From contig JAJFPB010000001.1 of the NCBI GenBank assembly GCA_020881915.1, positions 4,898,001 through 4,962,000 on the forward strand: a DNA stretch of 64,000 nt. The letters are read 5' to 3'. The DNA is from Paramyrothecium sp. XJ0827. Taxonomy: Eukaryota > Ascomycota > Sordariomycetes > Hypocreales > Stachybotryaceae. Under the pieces are notes generated by a model. The model was not told the origin of the DNA, did not search any database, and worked only from the letters and a program-made list of their open reading frames with translations. The position numbers were made by a program, and so were the translations under genes. Positions 45,747 to 58,504 of this stretch are shown here, piece after piece; position 1 is the stretch's first letter, and every line of letters starts with the position of its first letter.

Positions 45747-48152
45747 TTATGCGGCAGAGGCGCTGACGGTTGCTGCGGTCTTGACAACAGCTTCATCTTG
45801 CAACTCCGTTTCTTCGTTCAAGGACGGCTTGATTGCTGTGCCTTCCTTCTTCGGAGTATCTTCCCCGGCCACCTCATCGGTGGCTGAATAGGTAGTCGGT
45901 GTGGTGAGCGCAGAACCATCACAGCTCCACCGGTCCTCGGACGCTCCAGTATAGATAAAGGAAGTATGCTTGGTGCCTGGGGCGGAGTCCGAGTTATCCG
46001 TATGATCAAGGCTGTGGGTGCTTCCAGCACTTAAGGACGCACTGTCCCCCTTTGAGCCATGAAAGCTCTCTTGGCTTGAAGTAACTTTCAAACTGTAGTA
46101 GTCTGTCTCTTCAACTGGAGATGTCTCCAATTCCGCAGATGAAGATGCGGATGTAACCCGCCCGGCCTGGCTACGGAGATCCGCCCCCAGGAGATTTAAG
46201 TCGCTTTCACCTGTCATGGCAAGCTCAGAACTTCCATCCTGGTCAGCTTCCACAGCCCGGCTAGCCTCTTGGTTCTGTTCATCGTTCAGATCGGACTCGT
46301 TAAAGGATTGGTGGAGAGGGCTTCTGAAGGCTGTAAAATCCGAGCCGAGCTCAGATTTGCTACTTTGTTGAGACATCCTGGCAGGGCTCCGTAAGGGCAG
46401 GGGCGGGGGTATTCTTTTTGGGATAGTGACCACACTGCCCTTGGCGTGGATCACTCTTGAAGCGACAGCTTGTGTGCTTGCTGTCTGAACGGACGCCACC
46501 TCAAAGACGACAGGTTCCTCGCAATCCTCGTCAGACGCACCATCGTCCTCGCAATCGTCATCCTCATCATCGGCATCATTGGTAAGCTCTTCGGCGTCGA
46601 CCTTCTGTGCGCTCATCTTGGGGGCCATTTCCGTTTCTGAGGTCGTCTTTCCAGTCTTAGCACCGGACTTGTCGTCTGTGGTTGCCGAACTAGTTGCTTC
46701 CGGGACCAGGCTAGTCTGACTGAGATGCTTCAGGGGTGTCAAATCGATCTTGGTATAATCTATATCCTCTTGTTTGTGCTCGGAAATTCGATCGAAGGAG
46801 CTCCGTTCGTGGCCAACTTCGCTTTGTCCGGGGCTAGGGGTCGTCTCGGGGGTGTTTCCTGCATCCGTCTGTGTTCCAACATCCGTACCCTGACTTCTAA
46901 CAGTGCGACCGGACATGTAACTGCCTCTGTTGCTTCGCGCATCCAGGCTCTGACGGCTAAATTTCGAGAATGCCGGGCTCAGAGGCGCCGTTATATCGAA
47001 CTGGCTACTCGACGGCCGTAGATGGGATCCTGCCTCTCTGATTTCAAGTCCGGCCATTTCGAGAGCCAGAACACCGAACGGATCTGGATCATGGGCGTTG
47101 ACGAGGCCAAACGCTGTCTTAGGCGTTGATGGTATCGAGTTTGGCGTTGCAATCAAAGCATCTCCGGGTGCAGGGACAGAGGCAAGTCTTGCGACGGTGG
47201 AAGCATCAAAGTCGGTCCGTCCTTCGGCCATTTTGATGACCTCAAAAAGAGGCTTTGTTTCTTCGACGTGCTTCGCAACGTTTCCTGCCAAAATGTCCAT
47301 TTGCGTGACCTCGCTGGAATAAAATCGCACGTTCTCGTTCGATCGTTCCGTCAGCATACAGCCATTGAGGTTTACAAGCTGTTGTTGGCCGCGCGATTTG
47401 ACGTATGAAAGGACGTTGTTGCCTATGTCGACCCATTTGATATCCTTCTCATCAGAGTCTAGTGTGACTGACGGTCCGCTCGTCAGGCCAACATCTTCAC
47501 CCAGTGTAACCCGCGACCTCGTAATGGACTCTAGGGCCGCCAAGTTGCTGATGACGAGGACGCAGTCGTAAACATCTACTCCAATAATGAAACTCAATGT
47601 TGGTGTATGGAGCATAATTCCGGAGGGGGGCGACCAAGTGCCGTCAGATTTTCTGGCAATAAGGATTCCCGAGCCTCCCGAGCCAGTCATCCAAAGACCA
47701 CTGCGCATGCATGTGAAGACTGCTATGCCGGCGGCATTCTGGAGGACTCGTTTGGGTATTTTCCTGGTGAGTTTGATAGGCGTCAAAGGGTCGGAGGGTA
47801 TGGGTGAGACTAATGAGTCGTCTTCCATAGGTGGAAGGTAGCCATCTGCTGCAGAAGAATTAGAGCTAGGTCAGAGAACGGAGGCCAAAGTCCAATGCAG
47901 GCCTTGGGATCAGACGAGCGACGAAGACGTACCACAAAAGGACTTGACAATGCGAGCGGCTTTGTCGCACTCCAGGTCCAAGGTTGCCGGCCATAAAGTC
48001 TCGCGCTGGACACGGCTGTTGGCGGCCGCGATGTTGATCTTGGAGAGCGCATTGGACGCACTGGACCTATTCGACCAACCAAAAAGACCGCCTCCTTTAC
48101 TGCCCGAGTTCCTCTTCTCCCAGGAAGGAAGAAAGGCGGAAACTCGTTGCAT
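45747..48152 (-). CDS. SYLF-domain (Ysc84/SH3YL1-like) protein
   Basis: Two exons (48152-47933, 47848-45747) with an 84-nt intron give 773 aa. SYLF domains bind phosphoinositides, and Ysc84 proteins also bind actin and act in endocytosis. The domain covers about residues 55-270: CDKAARIVKSF, a KIPKRVLQNAAGIAVFTCMR block, then GSGGSGILIARKSDGTWSPPS and FIIGVDVYDCVLVISN, all characteristic. No SH3 domain follows, unlike Ysc84. Instead the last 480 residues are disordered, Ser/Thr/Glu-rich, with an acidic DDEDDDCEDDGASDEDCEE run. The acceptor of the intron is a NAGNAG tandem, so an Ala may be variably included. It is probably cytoplasmic, at cortical membranes (inferred). Confidence 0.9.
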
Positions 48153-50217
48153 TGTGCGGGTGTTGGCCGCGAGGGCCGTTTGTTTGTTGCCAGTAAAGTT
48201 GGTGAAACTGGGGTGTTGGCGGGTTCGAAGTCGGGCGGATCCGAGAGCTCACTACGGGCCAACGTGAGACGGCAGTCGAGGTTGGGCGACGAGCAGAGAC
48301 GAGATGAGACGAATTGACGTGGAATCGGTTCGATCAATGGAGGAGGCTCATCGAGGGACATGAAAGATGGCCGAGTGATCAAGTGGAGCAAGGAAAGCTG
48401 CAAATGGGAGGAGAAGAAGTGACGAGGGTAAGCGGAAGTAAAAGGTAATGTTAGGCAAGGCAGGCAGCGTAAAACGAGAGGATCTGCGAAGTGGGTAAAG
48501 CGAGGAAGCTGCGGCCTGCGGCTTACGGAAATACGGTAGGTTCGTCAATGGTAAGTTGTTGAGAAAGCTAATAATAAAGCGAGAAAGGCGCGTCCGTGAG
48601 ACATATGGCAATTGCGCATTTGGTCAGGTCAGGGCAGGGCAGGGCCGGGCCATAAGGGAGCAACCGCCGCGCAGGTTTCGGAAGCATCGACATTAAAACA
48701 CTTCAAGAAATAAAAAGCAAGGCGAGGCGAGCAGAGGCGATAGAGCGGCGCAAATGGTGTAGTGCAGTTCGGTCCAAGCCAGTCCAGTCCAAGTCCAGTG
48801 CAGGTATCCGAGAAAGAAGGAGCTGTCAGTCAGGGCGCCGGGTGACGTGGGCCAGTGCGTTAATGGGTGGGCGGGAGTGGGGAGGGGAGGTCTTCTGCTG
48901 CAGGTACCTGGGCCCGGTGCGGTACGTGCAGGTACTTTGAGGAGCGACTGGACGAGATGACTCGGGTTAAGGCACCTAAGGTAACCTTATGAGTGCAATG
49001 AACGAAATTGAGGAATAAGCCACTTCACGGGCTCCTCACAAGCCGCTGTGCCTTTGAGAAGGAGAGCGCAGATGAGTTGAGTCGAAGCAAGACGGGGTAC
49101 CTAGGGGCAAAGAGCATGGTGAGCTAGATGTCTTTGGAAAGCGAAAGCGTAAGGTAATACCATCGCTGCATATATGCATGAGTTTGGGTGATTTACTCAA
49201 GGGCCAGGGTCTGGGGGCCACATTTCGAATCCGCTCGTTCAGGCCTTTCGTGAATGAATGACCAAGGACAGCGGTTAGCAAAAAATGGGCACCGCAAGAC
49301 TTCAATTTATTATGTACTAAAACCTAAAAAAGATCGTGATAAATTGAAAGGATTCTGTGTATAAAACACGAGTAAGTAGTTTTCAAGTATTTATTTTACT
49401 TTAGTTTATTTACATCTCGAATATGTAACATGGTAAAATACGAAGAAAAGGAACCCGCGTTTGTGTAGTCAGTTTCTTGCTTGGCGGTGCTTGTTCTGTT
49501 CCTAGCCCCTTGCAAGGTACAGCAGCATGTCCGTAGGTACTTGCGATGTAGGTCTACCTTGCTCCGACCCTGATCCTTAATGAGTGCCTTAGCCTCTTGT
49601 GGAGCAGGGGAGGGGCCAGCACACCTTCAACCCGAGCAAGCGTGCAGCAAACCCACATGCATGGCCGGTATTGGTACTAGCATTAGCATTTTTTTTTTGG
49701 CATTTGATATTACAGGTACCCAAGGCATGGTTTTTTTTAATCTTTTCTTTTGGCCTGCAGGGGGCATCCCTCATGAAACAAGGCCAAAGGCAAAAGAAAA
49801 GGGTCAACAGATCTACCAACAACAATCCGAATAAGAAAGGAAAGGGGAAAGAATGCCATCGGCTCCGCACATTCTCAGACGACCTCCGGTATATGGAGGC
49901 ACTTGATTTTTCGCTTCGGGAGATTCTCTCCTTCGAGGTAGCACAACTATAGCGCCCCTCCTCCAACATGTCGCGTACATGAACCGGTTGGATTTCGCGT
50001 TGTCCGCATCACCCGAGCTTCGACATGTGGCGAGATCCTCGTATCCCCATGTACTGCCCGCGGACATCCGGCCACAGGGGTACCTGCCCGACCTGAGGGG
50101 CGCAGGGGTGCATACAGGTACCACCGGTACATGCAAGTGGTGACGCTGACAACCCGCCCATGACGCTAGGCGACTGCGCCGGAGAAGTGGGGAAAAAATC
50201 AGATTCTGGGACTTGGA

Positions 50218-50244
50218 ACGACGACTACGACGACTACGACGACT
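50218..50244. repeat. Three copies of a 9-nt repeat (ACGACGACT)
   Basis: Perfect 3 x 9 nt tandem repeat in non-coding DNA. Confidence 0.85.
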
Positions 50245-51719
50245 GATGATGAAGATCATGGGGAGGAAAATCTTGACAACCAAGGGACCCGTGATAGATG
50301 AAAACGGAAGAATAAGGGAGGGGCTTCACGAGAAAATCTTCACAAACTTAGTGGCAGCTGATGTATACCTTTTTTTTCCCCCCTTACCGTCGCACTTAGA
50401 GACTTGCCGTCCGATTTGATCGTGTGCCAAGGGGTCTGGAGGAGCCCCCATGTGATTCTCCTGGTACATCACACAACACACTCAGGCTCGCATTCACTCT
50501 CTTCCCACCTTCGTTCGTGTTAGACGGTCCCTGACACATTCCGCGGTTGCCGACAAATGACTTGAGGCAGACGATCTGCCAAGAGGCGAACAACCCGGGC
50601 AGCTATGATGGTCGGTTTTTCTTTCTTTCCAAGGGCAGAATTGTTCTATTTTCTCTTGCCCCTCTTCTCCCGTATGCATTGTCGTGGTGTTGGCCCCCAG
50701 GTTGCGTGCAGCCCGCTCTATCATACGTATCTCGATATCCTGCCTTGCCCTCGCTGATTCGCACACTTTCCTTCCCCTTCTTTCCTGACTCAACTGAGAG
50801 GTTGATCGCCCGTTATGGTGTCAGTCGATAAATTACCCCAAGGGCAATCGTTTCACGCTTTGCCGTCGTCAGCAGGCCTCGTGTGCATCCCGTCCGCCCT
50901 CGGGCGCCTCCGTAGCATTCCGTGGAGGCCATTCGGAATGCGTCTTATTAACGTTAGGCACCGCGCCACCAGGCAAACACGCCTTACATACTTTTCCCGC
51001 AAGCTACCCACGAGTAGCAACAGAGGAAGGAAAGGCAAGTGGGAAACCCAAACTCATGCCACTGCGTGCGTCCTACACTACCCCTGCATGGCCGTTCCTG
51101 GCTAGTCCACACTTTGCTGCTAAGCCTGGCTACCCGAACGTGGGCTCCAAAGTGGCCGAGAACGTTGCATTGGGTACGACGGTCGTGAGAAAAGGTGGTG
51201 TGCAGCCCCTCCCCTCCCTCAAGTAGTGGTCTTTTTTTTTCTCTTCAACTTTTCAACGTGCTTGCAGCAGAAAATTGGGGCGAGCCTTGCCAATCGCATA
51301 TGGTGCTGAGGTCCTCTGTTTATGGTCTGAACATCTGAAGTCGGAGACATTTCGCGGGGGATCACTGTCTCCGCCTCATGCACGCACTTTAACGGTAGGC
51401 GATCAACGGCCGGGCTATTTGCCGTCTTGTAGGCGACGCGCTTACGGCCGGCGTCTTACCTCGCCACGCCATTTGCTGCGACCTTCTGAAAGCACGGATC
51501 CGCAGACCAGATGTCATCCCACAACAGCCCCATCAGTGCTAATGTCATTCATCCACCAAACCAATGGAACTCTCCGAACGTGGCAGCGCCGTTTGTGATC
51601 ATTAGACCGAAGACGGCTTAAGGACTAGTAGTAGAATATACACAATAGCACCATGCTTGACTCAGCCCGGAACTCAAAATTGGTCAGTCAACCGAAAGCA
51701 ACACCACGCACAAGTGGAG

Positions 51720-52070
51720 AGACCCGAGAAGGAAGAGTGCAACGGACAAGAAAGCCAAAGAACGAAAAGAAAGAGAGAGAGAGAGAGAAAAAAAAGGACT
51801 GGCAAAAAAGCCCTCGGTTTCTTCCCACTCGTGTAACTCTCCTCAAACCCCGACCCTCTGTGGCGCCTCAAGCAAAACTCTGTTCCGTCACCGCTCGCGT
51901 CTTTGCGCCATTACACACGCTCAAGACTTTTAGTTCTGCCTGCCTGAATGTCCTGCGACTTCTCTTGCGAGTTGCTGTCCTTTCCGCAACCGTTGACGTT
52001 TCTTCTTCCTCATTGCTCCTTGCCCGTTTCGTTCACAGTCCTAGCTTCATGCTTTTCTACATGTTCATCT
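51720..52070. promoter_or_regulatory. Possible bidirectional promoter-like GA / CT strand switch
   Basis: A purine-rich plus strand (51720-51800, including GAGAGAGAGAGAGAGA) turns into a pyrimidine-rich plus strand (51830-52070). Divergent fungal promoters often look this way, because each direction has its own CT-rich leader. No start codon with a good frame follows on either side, so any transcript may be non-coding or a long leader. Confidence 0.3.
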
Positions 52071-54509
52071 TCTTGGACCAAGTATTCATGCGAGTCTCTA
52101 TCCATTACACATAATATTTCTGAAGGCGCCATGTGAGGAGCAAAGCAGCGCTACCCGTCCACTTCAGTCCTCCTGTCCACAATAGATTCCTTGAATGGAA
52201 GAAGCTCAACGCCACCAGCCCCGGCTTCTAGCCGCCACACGATATATGCTGGCTAACTCCAGCTCTGGAACGTTCATCGGACAATATTGAAGTATACTTG
52301 TATGTCTCAAAACCTGTACGGCACGGATGATGGGGTCTCAAGTCGGTTTCTCAACCCATTTTGAAGAATAGTCCCGAAAACTACAGAGTAAGTGTAGCCG
52401 TCACGTCTCAGTGCCGCCACATGGGAAAAGCAAACATTGTCTCTGTTTGTGGCGTCGGAACCTGGGGTAGGGTCCCCGTCCCCCCACCAGCTTGTTACAC
52501 ACAGACATGCATGGATTCATCCGTTGTGAGCCTGGCAGGTGTCCTAGTCGCACAAATGAACCCTGAAAGCGTGGTTCTCACATCCCTTCTTTTACTCCTA
52601 CAGCATCTGATGCCAACGAAGGTTCACACTTGCTACGCAACGCCGTGATGTGTCTTGACATGCCATTAGGTTGGGCTAACAGAATGAATAAAAGCTTCGT
52701 CAGCCGGTTGGTAGGCGTGTTCAGTTGCCTTCATCCTACTGCACCCATCCCCTTTTCCGGCTTTGCATTTCCATGCAGCTGTGCTACCAGTGGATGTCTG
52801 AGATATCACTTCAATAGGCCAAGCGCCCATGATACCGTATTTATTTACACTTTGAGTGTCTTCTGCGAGTTACACTGCCCATGTAACGGCGACTCTTAAA
52901 CCATCCTCTACAGCCATGACCCCATCGCGCTGCTTCCGCAGATGCACCTGGTCATTATTTGCTTTTGCCATCTGCACACGCCCTGTGGCTTCGCTATGAA
53001 TTGCTATCTAGCTATGTACCCAAGCTTCAAATCGACGCTGCTTCCGCTGAGCATTTTCAGGGACAAGACGGCCCGTACACGGCAAGTCTCACTTAGAACC
53101 AGTTTGTCCCAGGTACGTACAATGCAGATGTGCACAATTTCTCTGGTGAGGTCTTCGAACAATGTAAGGTGGTTTGCTGTCTTCGTGCTAATCCCAAGAA
53201 TCTTTGGAATTGACTACCTTAACTGTATGTACTGTACCGTCTTATTACGAGCCAGGGCCATATTTCTATCATCATTCCGTATTTGCCAACCTTTGCTCAC
53301 CTCGGGTGTCCCAAAGTCGCTGGCCGTGCCGGAAAAGGGTCGTTTGCCGCAAGATTGAGCGCCGAACTTGTACTGCCTTTGTCTCATACCACGATGAAAC
53401 CTCAGCTGTTAGAATGTCTCGAACAAAATGCAGCAATGTCTCAGCTTTCAGTGTGATTGGCTTTGTTCACAGTCTTTCAGGTCTACAACCATCATCCCAG
53501 CGAGCCTTGCTAATCGCTCGTGCCTGAGCCGTATTCATGCCCTGTCGTACCTGCACCAAGGCACCAAGACAGAGCCACTGTCAGATGTGAAACTGATGGC
53601 CTACTCTATCAAAGCGCATTTGAAAATGCATAAGAAAAACAAGGTAAGCGTGTGCAGGGCGCACTCCGATGCGGTCGTGTCCGAGACACTGTCCAATTAC
53701 CCCATGGCATCGTCCAGAGTGCGAGATTGTGACTCCAGCTCGCAAGGCTGATGTAATAAGAGGATAAATGCCGCTCAATTACTCATGTCTTCACGGCAAT
53801 GCTGTATCAACCTTGTCGCGTCGCTCAGGCCGTAATACAGGACAATTCCTCGACAAGGTGGGAGGTTTGCACATCTTCTGGGCCCATGGACTTTCTTTAC
53901 AGCGACAGCTATGCTCTTCAATATTATCTCAATGTGAGTAAAATACAATAAAATTATGTGAAACGAGAAAAAAGTTTGGTCATGCCTTGGTCCCGATATC
54001 CTCGGTAAAGATGCTAGTTGACTTTTGGTGGGTGATGTGCGAAATTGGACGAGCATGCCACGACAGAGTCATGCAAAGTATAGGCCAAGGTGGTATCAGG
54101 GGATTCCCAGAACATCAAGCAAGTAGTTGTCAGCATGTTGGATTCCCACTGTGATTGAATACTAGACGTGGCTACTACTCCCATGGGATATTGAGAAGAG
54201 GATGAATGGTAGTTGGCAGAGTACATCCTTAACAGTAGATCCAGTGACTTTTGAGTGTCGGTGCTAAGGGAGACTTCAGTCATAGATTTACCTAGGCCAA
54301 TCACATTTTCTTATCTGACAACTACGCCAGAGAAACCTGCCCATCGCTACTTCTCCGGACGTCGCCAGGCCATCTTCAACAGACACGCAACGCTCCCCTG
54401 GCAGACGGCTGCCTGGGTCATTTCATCCGTTGCTTGTCCGGTGTCTCCGCCACATGCTGTGAGCACGCCCCGAACCCGCTCCAAGGGTACACGAATACTG
54501 GCTAGCACC

Positions 54510-54823
54510 ATGTTGAGGTAGGGTCCTGTTTTTCTGTTTCTGTTCCGTGTATCGTGACCGGCGGAACATGCCTATATGTCTCGATCACTCGCTCACTCGA
54601 CGACAGAGCTTACAAGAACCTTTCGCCCAAGACGCGGCTTGGGGTAGGTGTCGCCGTCATTGCCTGGGGCGCGGCCGGGCTGTATCTTTCGGATCAAGCA
54701 GAGGAGAAGTTCGGCTACACACCCACAGAGGAGGACAAGAAGACGTTGCGGAAGTACACACCACACATCATCACAGTCGAGAAGAATGAGGAGATGGATC
54801 AGCAGCCTCCACACGATCGATGA
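54510..54823 (+). CDS. Small single-pass membrane protein, 74 aa, family not recognised
   Basis: Two exons: an 8-nt exon 1 (54510-54517, ATG TTG AG) and exon 2 (54607-54823), with an 89-nt intron (donor GTAGGG, acceptor ACAG). The product begins MLRAYKNLSPKTRLGVGVAV. A membrane helix covers about residues 14-31 (VGVAVIAWGAAGLYLSD) and a charged C-terminal domain follows (EEKFGYTPTEEDKKTLRKYT). The basic N-terminus and single helix suit a small inner-mitochondrial or ER membrane protein, but the location is a guess. The frame upstream of 54607 has only non-ATG starts, and the 8-nt exon restores a clean ATG; this is why I prefer it. I recall similar uncharacterised fungal proteins but cannot name the family. 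Confidence 0.72.
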
Positions 54824-55517
54824 GGGCGGCCATTTCTTGGCATTGTTCGAAGTGTAATTTTGTTGTAAGGAAAGGCGGAAATTAGACTACATGTTCACGG
54901 AACGGCGATCAATCCAGCGACTTCAACGTACACATCCCCAAACACATTATCCATCTTCACCGGCATGCGATCATAGTGTAATCAGCGGTTCAATTCCTCT
55001 GTATCTGTGCTTTGCGTACGCTATCGAGCAGTACATTCCGCTCGTCTAAACTTCTGCCATCACTCATCCACAGTAATTGACAATTCCTTCCGGATCTTGA
55101 GTAGAGCAAAATATCATTAATCAGCCCAAGCCATGAAGTCGTGATGCCCGCCTAATACCCTCTTTGGTCGGCCGAGCCCCCTTTCTATCTTGATCAAAGT
55201 CTAATAATGCGTATGTCTCAACACCCCTCCCCGTCTATCCTGTTGAAAATGCATTGCAGAACTGAACTACCACCGGTGCCGCCCTTGAATGCATGGAATG
55301 GGGATCGACAGCGCCGTAGGTCTAGAAACCCGAACGGCCAGTCTAATCTGAGAAACCCAATCTCGTCTCGGACAAAAAAAGAGACAGTTAGGCCAGATGG
55401 AAGGATGAAAGAAAGAGACAGAAAAGACAGAAAAGGAAAACAAGAACAATATGAAACGCCGTCAAATGCAGCCTTCCCCACTGATTTTTTTGAGAAATTC
55501 ATTTAAGCCGTTGCCCT
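54824..55517. other. Convergent intergenic region
   Basis: 0.7 kb between the 74-aa protein gene and the C2H2 factor gene, presumably both 3' UTRs. A purine-rich stretch at 55370-55450 gives chance frames. No gene seen. Confidence 0.55.
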
Positions 55518-58504
55518 TCATACCGTACCAAGCTCGGTCTTGACAGAGGCGGTTCCAGCATCCTCAACCACACGCGGTAGTGGTTTGAATAATTGTGACA
55601 TCTCCAACGTCAAGTTTGTAGCTCCATAATAATCATCAATCTCTCCAACAGAGCCTAGCTCCTCCCCTCGTGAAGCACCGTCCGACATGACCCACGACCG
55701 AACAGACTTCAACAACTGAATGACTTGCATAAATCGCGCGTCAGGAGGCAACTGAAGATCTGTAGGTCGGGTATGCTTGAGCATATACTTCGCCAACCAG
55801 TAGAAGTGAATGCCGTCTCTTGAGAAGCCATGGCGTCGAGGGTTTTCACCTCCCACTGGTGGGAATTGTTTGCCCATATCCATGTCCCAATTGCCTTTGA
55901 ACTTGTCCAAAGCAATATTCAAGGCTTTTAGGTTTTTCGGGTCCATGTTCTGAGCGATGCCTTCCACTGGCGTTGCTCTCCCACTGTTTCCTCCCGTATT
56001 CGACATCCAGTCAGACGGCGGTGGTGTCCCATAGTTATACAGCTGGGCTGCACTCCCATCCACCAATGCTCGCCGAATTAAGCACAAGATAGCATGTATC
56101 AAAATGAACTTCCCATAAAGGTTGGTACCCCCGGGTTGTATTTGATATGACGGATGAAGAAGAGCTTTCAATACCCCATCCATTTCCGGTTGCGCAGCCC
56201 TCTGCGTACCGAACGGGTTCTTCTCGTGGGCCGCATCTGGTCCCCGCAGACCGAGAGCCGCTGCGCAGTCCTCGGCAGTATAAGCATCCCAGGCCGCGTC
56301 GTCGCAGGGTAAAGGCAGATGCATTTCAAACGGATCGAATGAGGGAGAAATATTAAAGTATAAGCCCAGAGCGACATCGCAAAGAAATATGCCAAACATA
56401 AGTCTCAGACGACGCTCCGCGTTAATCCACACATTCCACTGAAATTTCTCAGGCTTAAACTCAGCACGGTTGACATTAGGCTGATGCAGAGGAGAAAATT
56501 GCGACGGTTCCGTAGAGAACTGAAGAAGGTCAAGTCTTCGTGCCTGGGAAGCCATGAGTGGGAATGTCTGGCGGACACGGTCTCGTTGCTGAGGTGTGCC
56601 ATTCCACATGTGGAGGATGGTTGTCAACAAGACAGCTTGCAACTCCTCCAAGTCACGGTTGTGAGAGGCGTGCATGCTGCCGAGTTGTGCCGCAGCATTG
56701 GAAAGTACCTTGCAGTCACGCTGGAGGGCGACCCACAGGAAGTCCATCATTTCTCGTACGTTGCTGGAGTCAACCTTGTCTGAGTAGCACGCGCCTATGC
56801 AGCACATGCCTGCGAGTAAGCCTGTATAAGCCTCCATGATCTTGAAGGTGGGGACATGGAGTAGAGGCAGATGAACGTGAAAATGAGTATACTTGTCGAG
56901 GAAATCTTTAATATTCTCGGGGGAGAAGTAGAGGTTCATGCCCGCCATACGCGGGTCTATGGCTTGGTTGGGCGGATAGAAGAAGTTGAGAATTTGGTTG
57001 GAGAGCTGGTTGTAAACTTGTTGTTGGAGGTTCGATGGCATGCCCCAATTCGAGTAGAGGAGGGTATCGCTGGAGCCGCCGGCTGTCGCCGCCGGCTCGG
57101 TATTAGGCTCGGTTTTGATTCCGATCTGCGTCTGTCCAAGATTAGGAGGGAAAGAGTTGTTGGCGTAGGTTTGATGCGCACCAGGCTGGAACATCTGGGA
57201 CCAATCAAGGCCAGATTGTTGGTTTGTGTTTGAGCCACCATACATGGGCATGCCATTCTGGCCCGGAGGCATGTTGTAAGTGGGCATCTGCTGGTTGTTC
57301 ATGGAACCAGGTACTTCGGAGCCGTACTGCTGCGAGGCGCCCATGACAGGGCCAGGCATGCCGCGTCGGTCAGCGTTGTTACCGTTGTCCAGACGGTTCA
57401 TGCTGTTGGATCTGGACAGCTGGTTCTGGTCGTTGCCCATGTTGTTCATGCCGTCGGTAACGGGAACCATACCAAATGGGTGGACCATTCCGTCACCTGG
57501 CAGGTTGTTGAGGCCGTTGAGGTGGTTCATGTCACCTTCGTTGCCGATGCCAGCAGCCTTTTGGGCCTGGGCGTTCTTCTTAACGTGTGCTTGTGGGTGG
57601 GACAAGTGGCTAGCTCCAGTGGGGTTACCACGGCGAATGGAGCACTTTTGGAAGTGGCGCTTCAAGATGTCACTTCGGGAAAACGTATCGCGGCAGAGCA
57701 CACACATGTACGGGCGGTCGCCGGTATCTGCAGGAAGACCATGTCAGTTTTGAACACAAGTGCTGGGATTCCCGTAGGAAAACACTCACGCCTGAGGAGG
57801 TGGCGCTTAAGATGCTTGGCATGAAGGTATGTCTTAGTACAATGAGGGCAAGGAAACTTTCCATCGGCATCCTTGACCGGAATAACTGTGCTCTTGGCCG
57901 TGCCAGAGCCAGCAGTGGGAGCAGCAGGCCGGCCGGGGGCGCTAGGAAGAATGCCCCGGCGACCCTGCGAGCCCACAACATGGGTCGGTGGCTCTTGCTC
58001 CGTGAGAACGGGATGGTTCAGCATATTGTTTGGTCCATAGGGCGCATTGACGGCCGACTGGGACATGATGCCGCCGGGAGGCATAGGTCGCAGGACCGGG
58101 GGTCCGCGGCTTCCAGCCGGAGCGGGAGCAATGGGCTGGGGGTGGGAGGCCGCGGTCGTGGCCTGCGGCATCATGGCAGCAGAGGTACCGTACCCCGGGT
58201 GAGGGGGGTAAGGGTTCTGAGCCATGGAGTAGATGCCAGGACGACTTCCGGGCTGAGAACTCTGCTGGTACGCGGGCAGGTTGTGAGCCGAGTTGGGCGT
58301 GTTGGGTGTTCCTGGAGTTCGCGGAGTGTGCGGGTGGCTTCCATAGAGAGGCTGCATGGCTGAGGCGGGAGGCTGCAACGGCGGCAGCGTTTGTGGCAGA
58401 GGGGAGCCTGACTGCAGGTGATGAGGAGAGATGGCGGTAGGCGAAGGATAAGTTTGAGCCGAAGTCGCGTTTATACCATTGGAGGGATAATGGTGACCGT
58501 CCAT
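55518..58504 (-). CDS. C2H2 zinc-finger transcription factor with fungal-specific regulatory domain
   Basis: Two exons (58504-57790, 57727-55518) with a 62-nt intron give 974 aa. The N-terminal 210 residues are Pro/Ser/Gln-rich. Two adjacent fingers span the intron: finger 1 C219-x2-C222-x12-H235-x3-H239, and finger 2 C247-x2-C250-x12-H263-x3-C267 (a C2HC variant), joined by the classic TGDRPY linker. An Asn/Gly/Met-rich low-complexity region follows. A fungal_trans-type domain (about residues 450-850) then shows FHVHLPLLHVPTFKI, the WNVWINAERRLRLMFGIFL block and an HFYWLAKYMLK segment. The combination matches regulators of the Klf1/AmdX-like group; targets are unknown. It is nuclear. Confidence 0.92.

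Larger units (their letters stand above)
48153..54509. other. 6.4-kb gene-poor region between the SYLF gene and the 74-aa membrane protein gene
   Basis: No convincing gene on either strand. The left 0.5 kb is the probable SYLF promoter, with purine runs on the plus strand and GGGCA repeats near 48635. GGTACC motifs occur at 48903, 49096, 49715, 50079 and 50117. An AT-rich stretch lies at 49285-49445, a 9-nt tandem repeat at 50218-50244, and CT-rich plus-strand tracts at 50610-50790 and 51840-52070, the second preceded by a GA tract at 51720-51800. Open frames up to about 150 codons look random. Confidence 0.5.

Noticed and set aside
54986..55000. GGTTCAATTCC, resembling a tRNA B box
   Set aside because: No A box, anticodon arm or acceptor stem can be formed around it.
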